From contig NZ_FPBE01000001.1 in assembly GCF_900116625.1 (NCBI RefSeq), positions 62,001-126,000 of the forward strand: a stretch of DNA of 64,000 nucleotides. The letters are read 5' to 3'. The DNA comes from Idiomarina abyssalis (GTDB taxonomy: Bacteria; Pseudomonadota; Gammaproteobacteria; Enterobacterales; Alteromonadaceae). The notes beneath the pieces were generated by a model. That model worked only from the letters and a program-made list of their open reading frames with translations. It ran no database searches and was not told where the DNA came from. The position numbers were made by a program, and so were the translations under genes. Shown in pieces: positions 13,428-21,522 of the stretch (the first letter of the stretch is position 1; every line of letters starts with the position of its first letter).

Positions 13428-15341
13428 ATGAGCAGTGACGCCCCAATAGAAACCTTAGTTGATGAGCTTAAAACAGATTACCATCGCTCTCAATTTGAGT
13501 CTCTGTTTAAACGCAAAACAGCGCACTTAAGCGGGCCGGAAAAGCTCAAGCTTCGCATGCAAATTACCGAACTGGCCAAACCCGCATTGGGCGTTGTTGA
13601 TCTCCGCAAAAAAATTCCTGCGGAAGTTGAACCCTATACCTTTCAAGGCCGCACACATTACTTTGACTTAACCGCCAGAAAAATATTTGAAGAAGGCTTA
13701 CGTGCTTATAAAGGGGTTTTTACCAATGACACCAAAGCAAAAATACTGGCGTTAAAAGCGCACCATCAAAAACTTGCTGAACATAAAGCTCAGGAGCAGG
13801 AAGAACAGAACAATGCGCTAGACAACTTTGTGGCTGGCTATGAATATAAGCGTAGTGAAGAACGAGTGAATCTGGTTACCGCAGTGAAAATGGAACTTGC
13901 TGACGGGCAAAGGTTAAATGCCATGACGGTGGATGTTTCACATTCAGGGGTACAGCTAAAACTTCCTTTTGAACAGCAGTTGACTGGATTAAAGCATGCT
14001 CGTGTAACTCTCTATTTTTGTGGCTTTTCAGATGATTTTACTTTTGATGCTAATACTGGCTACGAATACCGGGTTGTCGGCGTAAAAAATAGAGATACCT
14101 GTTTATATCTGCGTTTAAAGCGCTTTGATGAGTCGTCGGATGATGACCTCAGCCCGCTTCTGTCAGACATTGTGACCAAGTCCAGAAGGCGTTACAAAAT
14201 TAATGTTGAACATGTCGCACAACAAGTCATTGCGCGGGGGTATGAGAATTACTGGTTTAATGCGATTCAGGCTTTGCCTATTCTTCTTAGCAACCACTCC
14301 AGTACCTTTGCGGTAATAAGAACAGCAGCAAACCAGACACTACTGAATAGCTGGCAACAGCATCAAGGGGACTTGCTTGCTGAGCTTCTTGAGCAGACGT
14401 GGGTGCAAACCAGCGTTTCAGAGTTAAGAGACTCCCGAAAAGAAACCCGTCGGCAAGTGACATTTTTTCGTATTAGCTTGCCGGTGAATAAAGTCTGGCG
14501 CGAGTACTTACTTCCTCTACAGGCATTGCAAACAGATAAGTCTTTAATGGCCACCTTGAGTGCGCTACGGGCTGCTGGCTATGGTACGCGCTGTTACCAA
14601 CTAACAATAACCTATAGTAACGAAAAGCAGCTTATTTACGCTGAGCTAAACCCAATAAGGACACCGCTTTGGCAGAATAAAACGGATGAAAAGCCAGATT
14701 TATCCAGGTTGCAGGACTACCGCTCTAAAGGGGCGGAAAAATTAAATTTCAAGCGACTCAGTGATGAGTCCTCAGCAAAACATAAGATTTTTCCTCATGT
14801 ATTGTCGAATGCGCTCTTTCTCTATAAACGAGGCGTTGAGTGGAAACCTGAGCTTGCCGGGCTAATGTCGTTAACAGAAGGCTTACCCACATTGTTTAAT
14901 GAGACTGAATTTTGGTTAGCTAATGGGGACCGGATTCTTGGTGGGCGACGGCTCAGCTCCCATATAAGGCAGAAGCTTCGCCAGTTATCGGATGGGAATG
15001 AGTTTTCGTCGCGTATTCTGATTTTAAGAGTAAGCAGTGCGCTTCAAAAAGAAGCGGTTATGGGGCGAGATATTGGGGAATACGAGAGTTTTGAAGAGGC
15101 CGCGGAATATATACGCTTTCTAAACGACAACAGTAACTTTGTTGCGGTTCTGGTCTCAGCCCAGCCCTGTGCTAACCGCTTCCCAGAGGAACTGAGTGAA
15201 AGTTTGTCCTATATTCACCGCTACTTACCGCATCGGGCAAAAGAACTGGAGCACAACTTTTCTCAGCTTCAGGCGGTTATGACGTTGACTGACGTGACCC
15301 AGACTCTCATTGACCTGTCTGAGTTGACTGTGCCGTCGTAA
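13428..15341 (+). CDS. Large PilZ-domain protein, putative c-di-GMP effector
   Basis: A 637-residue soluble protein. A PilZ c-di-GMP-binding signature is visible: RSEER at 142-146 (the RxxxR part) followed by VDVSHSG at about 168-174 (the D/NxSxxG part). An N-terminal helical region (1-130) and a long C-terminal region (about 260-637) have no motif I can name, though proteins of this layout often hold a second, divergent PilZ-like unit. There is no signal peptide or membrane segment, so it is probably a cytoplasmic receptor. It is monocistronic and divergent from the YeeZ-like gene. Confidence 0.75.
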   Translation: MSSDAPIETLVDELKTDYHRSQFESLFKRKTAHLSGPEKLKLRMQITELAKPALGVVDLRKKIPAEVEPYTFQGRTHYFDLTARKIFEEGLRAYKGVFTNDTKAKILALKAHHQKLAEHKAQEQEEQNNALDNFVAGYEYKRSEERVNLVTAVKMELADGQRLNAMTVDVSHSGVQLKLPFEQQLTGLKHARVTLYFCGFSDDFTFDANTGYEYRVVGVKNRDTCLYLRLKRFDESSDDDLSPLLSDIVTKSRRRYKINVEHVAQQVIARGYENYWFNAIQALPILLSNHSSTFAVIRTAANQTLLNSWQQHQGDLLAELLEQTWVQTSVSELRDSRKETRRQVTFFRISLPVNKVWREYLLPLQALQTDKSLMATLSALRAAGYGTRCYQLTITYSNEKQLIYAELNPIRTPLWQNKTDEKPDLSRLQDYRSKGAEKLNFKRLSDESSAKHKIFPHVLSNALFLYKRGVEWKPELAGLMSLTEGLPTLFNETEFWLANGDRILGGRRLSSHIRQKLRQLSDGNEFSSRILILRVSSALQKEAVMGRDIGEYESFEEAAEYIRFLNDNSNFVAVLVSAQPCANRFPEELSESLSYIHRYLPHRAKELEHNFSQLQAVMTLTDVTQTLIDLSELTVPS

Positions 15342-15436
15342 GTCAACTATTTGTATGACTGATGGCCGTGACTTTCCATCGTCGGGTATTTGCCCCATAA
15401 TCAAATCATTGTTTATTTAATAACAGGTGTTCAATT

Positions 15437-16822
15437 ATGTTGAAATCATGGGCAAATCCGCTTTTAGCAGCAAGCATAGGGTTGGCATTACCGCTAACGG
15501 CTATGGCGCAGGACGGTATCGATTATAAAGAGCAGGAGAAACTGCACGAAATAGCTGGTGCAATGCAGGCCGATCGTATTGAAAGTGACATTCAGACTCT
15601 GGTCGACTTTGGCACTCGTCATACCTTATCTGAAACCGAGTCGGATACGCGTGGTATTGGTGCCGCAAGACGCTGGATTTTTGCCGAATTTGAACGTATA
15701 TCCGAAGCCTGTGGCGGCTGTCTTGAAGTCATGTATGTCAGCGATACAATTTCCGGTGAAACGCGCATACCTGACCCTGTGGAAGTGAAAAGTGTTATTG
15801 CCATTCAACGGGGCAAAACGGACCCTAACCGTTACGTGATGATGTCCGGAGACATTGACTCGCGCGTTAGCGATGTTATGGATTATACCTCAGACGCTCC
15901 CGGTGCAAACGATAACGCCTCTGGTGTCGCCGGTGCGTTAGAAGCGGCACGAGTGCTAACCCAATACGAATTCGACGGCTCTATTGTTTATGCGGCCCTG
16001 GCCGGTGAAGAGCAAGGTCTGTTTGGCGGGAAAATTCTGGCCGAAAAAGCCAAAGAAGAAGGCTGGCACCTTACCGCAGTGCTTAATAATGACATGATTG
16101 GTAACATTGAAGGCATTAACGGAGTCATTAATAACACCACAGCACGGATTTTTGCTGAGGGCACCCGTATGAATGAATCAGACCGCGAAGCGACCATGCG
16201 TCGTTTCTATGGTGGTGAAGTAGACTCTCCCTCACGCAACCTGGCGCGCTATATTGATACAGTGGCGGATCGTTACATCAACAACTTAGACACGATGATT
16301 GTTTATCGCTTAGATCGCTTTGGTCGCGGCGGGCACCACAGACCCTTTAACGATTTAGGTTATGCGGGTATCCGTATTATGGAAACCAACGAAAACTATA
16401 ATCGTCAGCATCAGGACCTTCGTGTTGAGAATGGTATTGAATATGGCGATACCATAGAGGGTGTCGATTTTGATTACGCGGCTAAACTAACTGCGCTGAA
16501 CGCGGTTTCTATGGCAAGTATGTCGTGGGCACCAAGACCACCTGCCAATGTCGAGATAGAAGGTGCAGTAAAACCGGATACAACTTTACGCTGGGCACCC
16601 CAGGAAGAAGATGAAGAAAATATTGCGGGTTATAAAGTTTACTGGCGTTTAACCAGTGCCCCGCAGTGGCAGTTCAGTCGCTACGTTGGTAATGTAAACG
16701 AGTACACACTGGAAAATGTGGTGATCGATAATTACATTTTTGGTGTAGCTAGTGTCAGTAACGATGGCTTCGAAAGCCCAGTTGTATTTCCGGGACCAGC
16801 GGGGACATTTTCTATTGAGTAA
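15437..16822 (+). CDS. Secreted M28-family peptidase with C-terminal fibronectin III-like domain
   Basis: A 461-residue protein with a signal peptide (LAASIGLALPLTAMAQ), a zinc aminopeptidase-type M28 domain (about 45-365) and a C-terminal FN3-like module (about 368-461; RPPANVEIE to YWRLTSAPQWQFSRY). M28 landmarks are GANDNASG with Asp159, EEQG with Glu191/192, NNDM with Asp219 and GHHRPF with His300/301. The first ligand position, normally His in a GHxDS-type motif, reads SGDIDS with Asp139. It is probably periplasmic or exported. Its 3' end overlaps the start of the amidoligase-like gene. Confidence 0.82.
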   Translation: MLKSWANPLLAASIGLALPLTAMAQDGIDYKEQEKLHEIAGAMQADRIESDIQTLVDFGTRHTLSETESDTRGIGAARRWIFAEFERISEACGGCLEVMYVSDTISGETRIPDPVEVKSVIAIQRGKTDPNRYVMMSGDIDSRVSDVMDYTSDAPGANDNASGVAGALEAARVLTQYEFDGSIVYAALAGEEQGLFGGKILAEKAKEEGWHLTAVLNNDMIGNIEGINGVINNTTARIFAEGTRMNESDREATMRRFYGGEVDSPSRNLARYIDTVADRYINNLDTMIVYRLDRFGRGGHHRPFNDLGYAGIRIMETNENYNRQHQDLRVENGIEYGDTIEGVDFDYAAKLTALNAVSMASMSWAPRPPANVEIEGAVKPDTTLRWAPQEEDEENIAGYKVYWRLTSAPQWQFSRYVGNVNEYTLENVVIDNYIFGVASVSNDGFESPVVFPGPAGTFSIE

Positions 16823-17792
16823 TGAGTCGTTTAAAGCATTAACTGAGCCGCTAAATTATGAAGGCGAAGACCGAAAAGTCGGTTTTGAACTGGAATTTAG
16901 CGGCTTAACTTTAAGCCAGACTATTGATGTCATGCAGCGAGTACTGCCCGGTGAGTTAGTTTCTGTTTCCAAAGCGGAACAAGAAATTGAGGTGGACGGT
17001 CTTGGTTCGTTTAAAGTTGAGATTGACTGGGACTATTTAAAACGAAAAGCGAAAGCAGAGGGCGGAGACAAGTCCGCCTGGGTGCGAGAACTCGGCAGTC
17101 TTGCTGAAAACCTTGTGCCCATTGAAATTGTCTGTCCGCCGTTAACGCTGGAGCAATGTGAGCAGTTACTTACCTTAACGGACGCGCTGAGAGAAGCCGG
17201 AGCAAAAGGTACAGATGAGTCCTGGATAGCCGCTTACGGTGTCCATATTAACCCCGAAGTACCATCATTAAGTGCCAATGTATTGCTGCGTTATTTACAG
17301 GCATTTTCTCTGTTGCAGTGGTGGCTGGTTGAAGCGCATCGTGTTGATACAACGCGCAAACTCAGTCCTTACATCGATAAATACCCCGAGGCCTACATCC
17401 GACTGTTGGTTAACCAACATGAGGTGACTCAGGAACAGCTTATCGATGACTACCTTAAGCACAACGCCACTCGTAACCGTGCTTTGGATATGTTGCCTCT
17501 CTTTGCTTTCTTAGACGAAGAAAAAGTGATGGGAGCAGTAGATGACAAAAAGATAAAGGCCCGTCCGACTTTTCATTACCGCTTACCGAACTGTCAGCTT
17601 GAACATCCTGACTGGCAGTTAACCGAGCCCTGGAAAGTTTGGTGGGTGGTCGACGCTCTGGCTAATGATCAGCAAGCGTTAGACTATTGGAAACAAGCGT
17701 TTATTGACGCTGAGCGTCCCTTAATTGGTGTCTCAGAAAAAGACTGGAAAGAAAGGCTGGAGCAATGGCTGAAAGACCGCGAGTGGTTGTAA
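16815..17792 (+). CDS. Amidoligase-like enzyme (COOH-NH2 ligase family)
   Basis: Resembles the putative amidoligase family (glutamine-synthetase fold) predicted to make amide bonds between carboxyl and amino groups of peptides or small amines. The GFELEFSGL segment near the N-terminus is the family's metal/ATP-binding strand; EIDWDYLKRK, PIEIVCPPL and AAYGVHINPEVP follow in the expected order. The start is uncertain: TTG at 16815, with GGGGA nine bases upstream and an 8-bp overlap with the peptidase stop, is preferred to ATG at 16764. The 3' end overlaps the next gene by 28 bp. Substrates are unknown. Confidence 0.72.
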   Translation: MSNESFKALTEPLNYEGEDRKVGFELEFSGLTLSQTIDVMQRVLPGELVSVSKAEQEIEVDGLGSFKVEIDWDYLKRKAKAEGGDKSAWVRELGSLAENLVPIEIVCPPLTLEQCEQLLTLTDALREAGAKGTDESWIAAYGVHINPEVPSLSANVLLRYLQAFSLLQWWLVEAHRVDTTRKLSPYIDKYPEAYIRLLVNQHEVTQEQLIDDYLKHNATRNRALDMLPLFAFLDEEKVMGAVDDKKIKARPTFHYRLPNCQLEHPDWQLTEPWKVWWVVDALANDQQALDYWKQAFIDAERPLIGVSEKDWKERLEQWLKDREWL

Positions 17793-18424
17793 CCGGAACC
17801 GCCAGACGTTGGTCTCCGTCCTGGTGGTGTACCTGGCTTATTCTCAAATGCCTTGGAGCTCGTCCTTTGCGTTCGAGTGTCAGGCACCGTTGTGAGCCGG
17901 ACAATATCGATGCAGTGATTATTGGAGGAGGGGACGACATTAGCCCCTCACAATATAACCAGCCGCCAGAGCGTGACGGCGAGTATGACCCTGATCGCGA
18001 TGAACTCGAAATTGCCTGGATACGCTGGGCTCTGGAGAATAAGAAGCCGCTGTTAGGCATTTGTCGCGGTTCGCAGTTAATTAATGTAGTGCTCGGTGGC
18101 GAACTTGACCAGAACATTCGGGAATTGCGTCAGTTGACCTATAACCGCCCGGGACTTTTACCCACTAAGCAGGTATTTATTGAGCCTAAAAGTAAATTGG
18201 CGAAGATTTGTAGAAAGCGAAAACTGAGAGTTAATAGCCTGCATTCGCAAATCGTCAAAAAAACGGGTGTTGGTATGCTTGCTGTGGGTTGGGACTTGGA
18301 TGGCTTTTTGCAGGCCTCCGAGGGGCAGGATGAGCAAACCATTATCGGTGTACAGTGGCACCCTGAATACTTATTTTATGTACCTAGCCAAGTTCGAATT
18401 TTTCGTTGGCTTATTAAACAATAA
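17765..18424 (+). CDS. Class I glutamine amidotransferase-like hydrolase (peptidase C26, PuuD-like)
   Basis: A 219-residue cytoplasmic enzyme. The catalytic triad is readable: Cys100 in GICRGSQL, His199 and Glu201 in VQWHPEY. The N-terminus (VTGTARRWSPSWWCT) and IIGGGDDISPSQY match PuuD-like gamma-glutamyl hydrolases, especially the subgroup found next to amidoligase genes. It starts 28 bp inside the amidoligase gene, so the two are almost certainly co-translated. The likely role is hydrolysis or editing of a gamma-glutamyl-type amide made by its neighbour; this is inferred from the pairing. Confidence 0.82.
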   Translation: MAERPRVVVTGTARRWSPSWWCTWLILKCLGARPLRSSVRHRCEPDNIDAVIIGGGDDISPSQYNQPPERDGEYDPDRDELEIAWIRWALENKKPLLGICRGSQLINVVLGGELDQNIRELRQLTYNRPGLLPTKQVFIEPKSKLAKICRKRKLRVNSLHSQIVKKTGVGMLAVGWDLDGFLQASEGQDEQTIIGVQWHPEYLFYVPSQVRIFRWLIKQ

Positions 18425-18544
18425 TTGAACATATCGATTATACCTACCTCAATTTATCAATTTTTTTGATCCACCCTGCGTTTCAATCTGTATAACCGTT
18501 CAACAACTTAGAATCGACTTATTAAAAAGCCTTTGGAGCGCTAA

Positions 18545-20176
18545 ATGACCATAGCAAATCGTTTGTATGCAGGGTTTGCCTTTATTCTGCTATTACTTGT
18601 TATAACCACCATCGTCGGTACATATCAGGTTGGTGAAATTGATAAAACCCTGGTAAGAGTTAACGAAGTGGGTAGTGAAAAACAACGGTTTGCTATTAAC
18701 TTTCGAGGCAGTGTGCATGACCGTGCAATAGCCTTGCGTGATTTAGTTTTGGTTGAAAATGCCGACCAACGTCCACCTCTACGTGACCTAATTGCTGATC
18801 TTAAATCCAATTACAGCAAAGCAGATAGCGGTATGACTGACATTTTTTCCGATAACGAGTTGGTAAACAGTAAGGAACGTGAGTTATTGAGTGAAATTGA
18901 AGACATTCAGGCTCAGGGTCTGGCGGCGGCTGATGAAACAGAGCGCCTGTTAAGCTCGAACCAAAGGCAACAGGCTCAGGAATACGTCCTTAATGAAGTA
19001 TCGCCAATTTATGCGGAGTGGTTAAACCGAATTAACGCCTTTATTGACTATCAGGAACAAAGTATCTCAGCCGGTACGGAAGAGGTAATGAGCCGCAGTG
19101 AGAACTTTGCCACCTTAATGTGGTGGGTTACTGCGTTTGCCATTATCAGTGGCGGACTGGTGGCCTGGCAAATCGTAGTTAAACTGACACACACGATTGG
19201 CGGTGAACCCGAGGAAGCGGCTGAAGCTCTGCAACGAATTGCCGATGGCGATTTAACCGTCTCTACCCATACACGCTATGAAGATAGCATGATGGCCGAT
19301 GTTAACCGTATGGTGAATCAGTTACGGAGTATTCTGGGAGATGTTAATGAGTCAGCAAGTACCATTCTGAATTCCTCGAATGAGCTTGCTGAAACGGCTG
19401 GGAATAACCAAAAACTGGTGGTTCAGCAGCAAGAGCAAACGACTCAGGGCGCAACCGCTATTCATCAAATGTCGCAAACGGTTCGTGAAGTTGCTCAGCA
19501 TACAGAGCAGGCGGCGCAGTTGGCCGATGATACCGACAGAGAAACAGTTGCAGGCAGCCGTGAGGTCGAAGCGACGGTTCTTTCCATTGAAGAGTTAGCC
19601 AACCAGGTTGAAGGTGCTGCTAAAGTCATTGGTGAACTGTCTGACAACACGGCAGAAATTCACAAGGTGCTGGAAGTGATAGAGGGCATTGCCGACCAGA
19701 CAAACCTACTAGCATTAAACGCAGCTATAGAAGCGGCACGAGCTGGCGAACATGGCCGGGGTTTCTCGGTGGTTGCCGATGAAGTAAGGGCGCTGGCGAA
19801 CCGGACACAGGATTCAACCCGCAGTATTCAAAGCTTAATTGAAACCATGCGAGGCAGTGCGACTGATGCAGTTTCAGTGATGGACAAAGGCAGGGAGAAA
19901 GCGGCAGAAAGTGTGAAGCAAGCCCGTTCAGCTGGTGAGTCCTTACACGCGGTCAATAATTCGGTGGCAAAAATGAGTGACATGAATGCGCAAATTGCTA
20001 CTGCAGCGGAAGAGCAAACAGCGGTTGCAGAGGAAATTAATCAAAACTTCTCCTCAATTACAGAGGCTGCGGAGCAAACGGCAGCAGGCTCAGAGCAAAT
20101 TAGCGAAGCCAGCCGTGAACTGAATGAGTTAGCAAAACGGTTAAATAATGGCATGAAGCGCTTTAAAATTGCTTAA
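18545..20176 (+). CDS. Methyl-accepting chemotaxis protein
   Basis: A 543-residue chemoreceptor: TM1 at about residues 7-29, a periplasmic four-helix-bundle-type sensor (about 30-188), TM2 (about 190-212), HAMP (about 213-266, containing ALQRIADGDLTV) and a long cytoplasmic signalling hairpin. The tip sequence IADQTNLLALNAAIEAARAGE, which docks CheA/CheW, is intact. No NWETF-type C-terminal pentapeptide for CheR is present. The ligand cannot be predicted. The gene is monocistronic and followed by tRNA-Ser. Confidence 0.93.
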   Translation: MTIANRLYAGFAFILLLLVITTIVGTYQVGEIDKTLVRVNEVGSEKQRFAINFRGSVHDRAIALRDLVLVENADQRPPLRDLIADLKSNYSKADSGMTDIFSDNELVNSKERELLSEIEDIQAQGLAAADETERLLSSNQRQQAQEYVLNEVSPIYAEWLNRINAFIDYQEQSISAGTEEVMSRSENFATLMWWVTAFAIISGGLVAWQIVVKLTHTIGGEPEEAAEALQRIADGDLTVSTHTRYEDSMMADVNRMVNQLRSILGDVNESASTILNSSNELAETAGNNQKLVVQQQEQTTQGATAIHQMSQTVREVAQHTEQAAQLADDTDRETVAGSREVEATVLSIEELANQVEGAAKVIGELSDNTAEIHKVLEVIEGIADQTNLLALNAAIEAARAGEHGRGFSVVADEVRALANRTQDSTRSIQSLIETMRGSATDAVSVMDKGREKAAESVKQARSAGESLHAVNNSVAKMSDMNAQIATAAEEQTAVAEEINQNFSSITEAAEQTAAGSEQISEASRELNELAKRLNNGMKRFKIA

Positions 20177-20181
20177 ACCCC

Positions 20182-20210
20182 TTGATTAGAACGGCTAAAA
20201 CCCCTACCAT
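20182..20210 (+). promoter_or_regulatory. Sigma-70 promoter for tRNA-Ser
   Basis: TTGATT (20182-20187) and TACCAT (20205-20210) are 17 bp apart. A GC-rich stretch follows, and the mature tRNA starts 12 bp after the -10 box. Confidence 0.6.
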
Positions 20211-20222
20211 AGCGGCCGTTCT

Positions 20223-20310
20223 GGAGAGGTGTCCGAGTGGCTGAAGGAGCACGCCTGGAAAGTGTGTATACGGCAACGTATCGAGGGTTCGAATCCCTCT
20301 CTCTCCGCCA
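20223..20310 (+). tRNA. tRNA-Ser (anticodon GGA)
   Basis: An 88-nt class II tRNA with encoded CCA. It has the acceptor stem GGAGAGG, the anticodon loop around CCTGGAAAG (anticodon GGA), a long variable arm (GTGTATACGGCAACGTAT) and the T-arm GGGTTCGAATCCC. It closely matches E. coli tRNA-Ser(GGA). Confidence 0.97.
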
Positions 20311-20367
20311 GATACAAAAGAAACCGCCCTTGAGGCGGTTTTTTTGTGCCTGCAGAAAGAGGGGACT
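20307..20367 (+). repeat. 61-bp direct repeat, copy 1 (tRNA 3' end plus terminator)
   Basis: It begins with the final GCCA of tRNA-Ser, runs through the terminator hairpin and ends in CTGCAGAAAG plus a short tail. The same 61 bp recurs at 20481-20541 with three mismatches, giving a 174-bp unit length. Confidence 0.9.
20321..20346 (+). terminator. Terminator of tRNA-Ser
   Basis: AACCGCC and GGCGGTT pair around a short CTTGA loop and are followed by a run of seven or more T residues. It begins 11 bp after the tRNA CCA. Confidence 0.9.
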
Positions 20368-20480
20368 TGATGAAAACCCTGCCGGTTCGACAAAACGGCA
20401 GGAAAGCCGTTTTGAACAGCGCGTCAGCGCTGCCCGAAGGGCGAGGGCCATGGAGGGCCCGAGTTAATCCCTCGATCGAA
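20368..20480 (+). other. GC-rich stem-loop cluster between the two repeat copies
   Basis: This 113-bp stretch is packed with inverted repeats: CCTGCCG/CGGCAGG (20378-20384 with 20396-20402); AAAACGGC/GCCGTTTT (20392-20399 with 20406-20413), which competes with the first stem; CAGCGC/GCGCTG (20417-20422 with 20427-20432); GCCC/GGGC (20432-20442); and GGGCC/GGCCC (20445-20460). Any transcript that passes the first terminator would be highly structured. No protein is likely here. Confidence 0.7.
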
Positions 20481-20541
20481 GCCAGATACAAAAGAAACCG
20501 CCCTTGAGGCGGTTTTTTTGTGTCTGCAGAAAGTGAGGACT
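20481..20541 (+). repeat. 61-bp direct repeat, copy 2
   Basis: Copy of 20307-20367 with three mismatches, containing a second intact terminator hairpin. It is preceded by GAGTTAATCCCTCGATCGAA, which partly resembles the tRNA-Ser T-arm and acceptor 3' strand, so it may be the remnant of a duplicated tRNA tail. Confidence 0.88.
20495..20520. terminator. Second terminator copy, shared by the bfr operon
   Basis: The same AACCGCC/GGCGGTT hairpin with T-runs on both strands. It ends 26 bp from the stop of the minus-strand bacterioferritin gene, so it probably ends that transcript as well. Confidence 0.75.
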
Positions 20542-20545
20542 CTAT

Positions 20546-21013
20546 TTACATCATACTCTGTAAGTAAAGTTGCTCGCCCAGGCGATCCATCAGGTTCAGT
20601 TGAATTTGTAACCAGTAAGCGTGATCTTCTTCGGTATCTTTCAAAATGCCGACCAGCATCTCACGGGTGACATAATCATCAACTTCTTCACAGTACTCAA
20701 TGACTTCGCGTAACGTTTTTGCGTTGTTGTACTCAAGCTGCAGATCGTTTTCCAGCATTTCGCGGACATCTGAACCTATGGTATGAGGTTCACGCGCATC
20801 CATTTTGGGTTTACCTTCCAGAAATAGAATTCTGCGAATGAGCAAGTCCGCATGACCACGTTCATCATCAATTTCATGGTTAATACGCTCATAAAGCTTC
20901 ATTAAGCCCATGTCTTCGTATTGCCGTGAATGCGATGTGTACTGGTCAATTGAAGTGAGTTCAAAAGCCAGAAGACGATTGAGCTGCTCAACGACGTTAT
21001 TATCTCTGTTCAT
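20546..21013 (-). CDS. bfr: Bacterioferritin, ferroxidase-type subunit
   Basis: A 155-residue iron-storage subunit. The di-iron ferroxidase ligands are present: Glu18 (AFELTS), Glu51 and His54 (DERGHAD), Glu94 (LQLEYN) and an ExxH pair at Glu128/His131 (shifted by one residue). The haem-ligand Met52 of classical Bfr is replaced by Arg. It should therefore oxidise iron but not bind haem by itself, like the BfrB-type partner in two-subunit bacterioferritins. The stop of the upstream bfr gene touches this start at 21013, so both are made from one transcript. Confidence 0.92.
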   Translation of the reverse strand: MNRDNNVVEQLNRLLAFELTSIDQYTSHSRQYEDMGLMKLYERINHEIDDERGHADLLIRRILFLEGKPKMDAREPHTIGSDVREMLENDLQLEYNNAKTLREVIEYCEEVDDYVTREMLVGILKDTEEDHAYWLQIQLNLMDRLGEQLYLQSMM

Positions 21014-21489
21014 TATTCAGCTCCTTGAATTTTTGTTTGCAGATAAACTTCATTGCCAAGGCGCGATATAAGATCAATTTGGGTTTCAAGCCAGTCGAGA
21101 TGCTCTTCCTGAGAGTCGAGAATGTCACGCAGGGCATTGCGGCTGACGTAATCCTGATGTTGCTCACACTCTTTAATCGCTTCGCGTATGGCACTGACAT
21201 CTTTAAACTGAACTTTGTGGTCCAGCTCCAGCATTTCTCTGGGGTCTTCGCCAACGTATAACTTGCCAAGCTCCTGTAAATTAGGAATGCCTTCTAAAAA
21301 TAGAATGCGTTCGATGAGAACGTCGGCGTGCTTCATTTCATTGATAGAAGCTTTGTAGACAGGTTTGTTCAGGCTTTCAAAGCCCCAGTTGCGATACATG
21401 CGAGCATGAAGAAAGTACTGGTTTATAGCGGTAAGTTTTAGCGTCAGTATTTTATTCAGTTGCTGGATGACTTTAGCATCACCTTTCAT
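21013..21489 (-). CDS. bfr: Bacterioferritin, haem-binding subunit
   Basis: A 158-residue bacterioferritin starting [13 protein letters not shown]. The haem ligand Met52 is kept (NEMKHAD), but three ferroxidase ligands are lost: Glu18 is Lys, Glu94 is Gln and Glu127 is Gln, while Glu51, His54 and His130 remain. This is the mirror image of the downstream subunit, so the two probably form a hetero-oligomeric shell with split functions, as known for Neisseria-type BfrA/BfrB. It lies downstream of bfd. Confidence 0.92.
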   Translation of the reverse strand: MKGDAKVIQQLNKILTLKLTAINQYFLHARMYRNWGFESLNKPVYKASINEMKHADVLIERILFLEGIPNLQELGKLYVGEDPREMLELDHKVQFKDVSAIREAIKECEQHQDYVSRNALRDILDSQEEHLDWLETQIDLISRLGNEVYLQTKIQGAE

Positions 21490-21522
21490 AGCCGTATTAC
21501 TCCTTAATTCATTAGGTATGAA

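Noticed and set aside
16752..16814. Upstream GTG/ATG starts for the amidoligase-like gene
   Set aside because: They would overlap the peptidase gene by up to 71 bp, lack ribosome sites, and add residues that look like out-of-frame peptidase coding.
20368..20480. CRISPR-like array next to tRNA-Ser
   Set aside because: Only two copies of one 61-bp block exist and the stems between them are different inverted repeats, not regular repeats with spacers; no cas genes are present.
20163..20491. Overlapping open frames antisense to tRNA-Ser, one containing GERGIRTLDT
   Set aside because: This is a well-known spurious translation of the antisense of Ser tRNA genes; it lies wholly over a confident tRNA and terminator.
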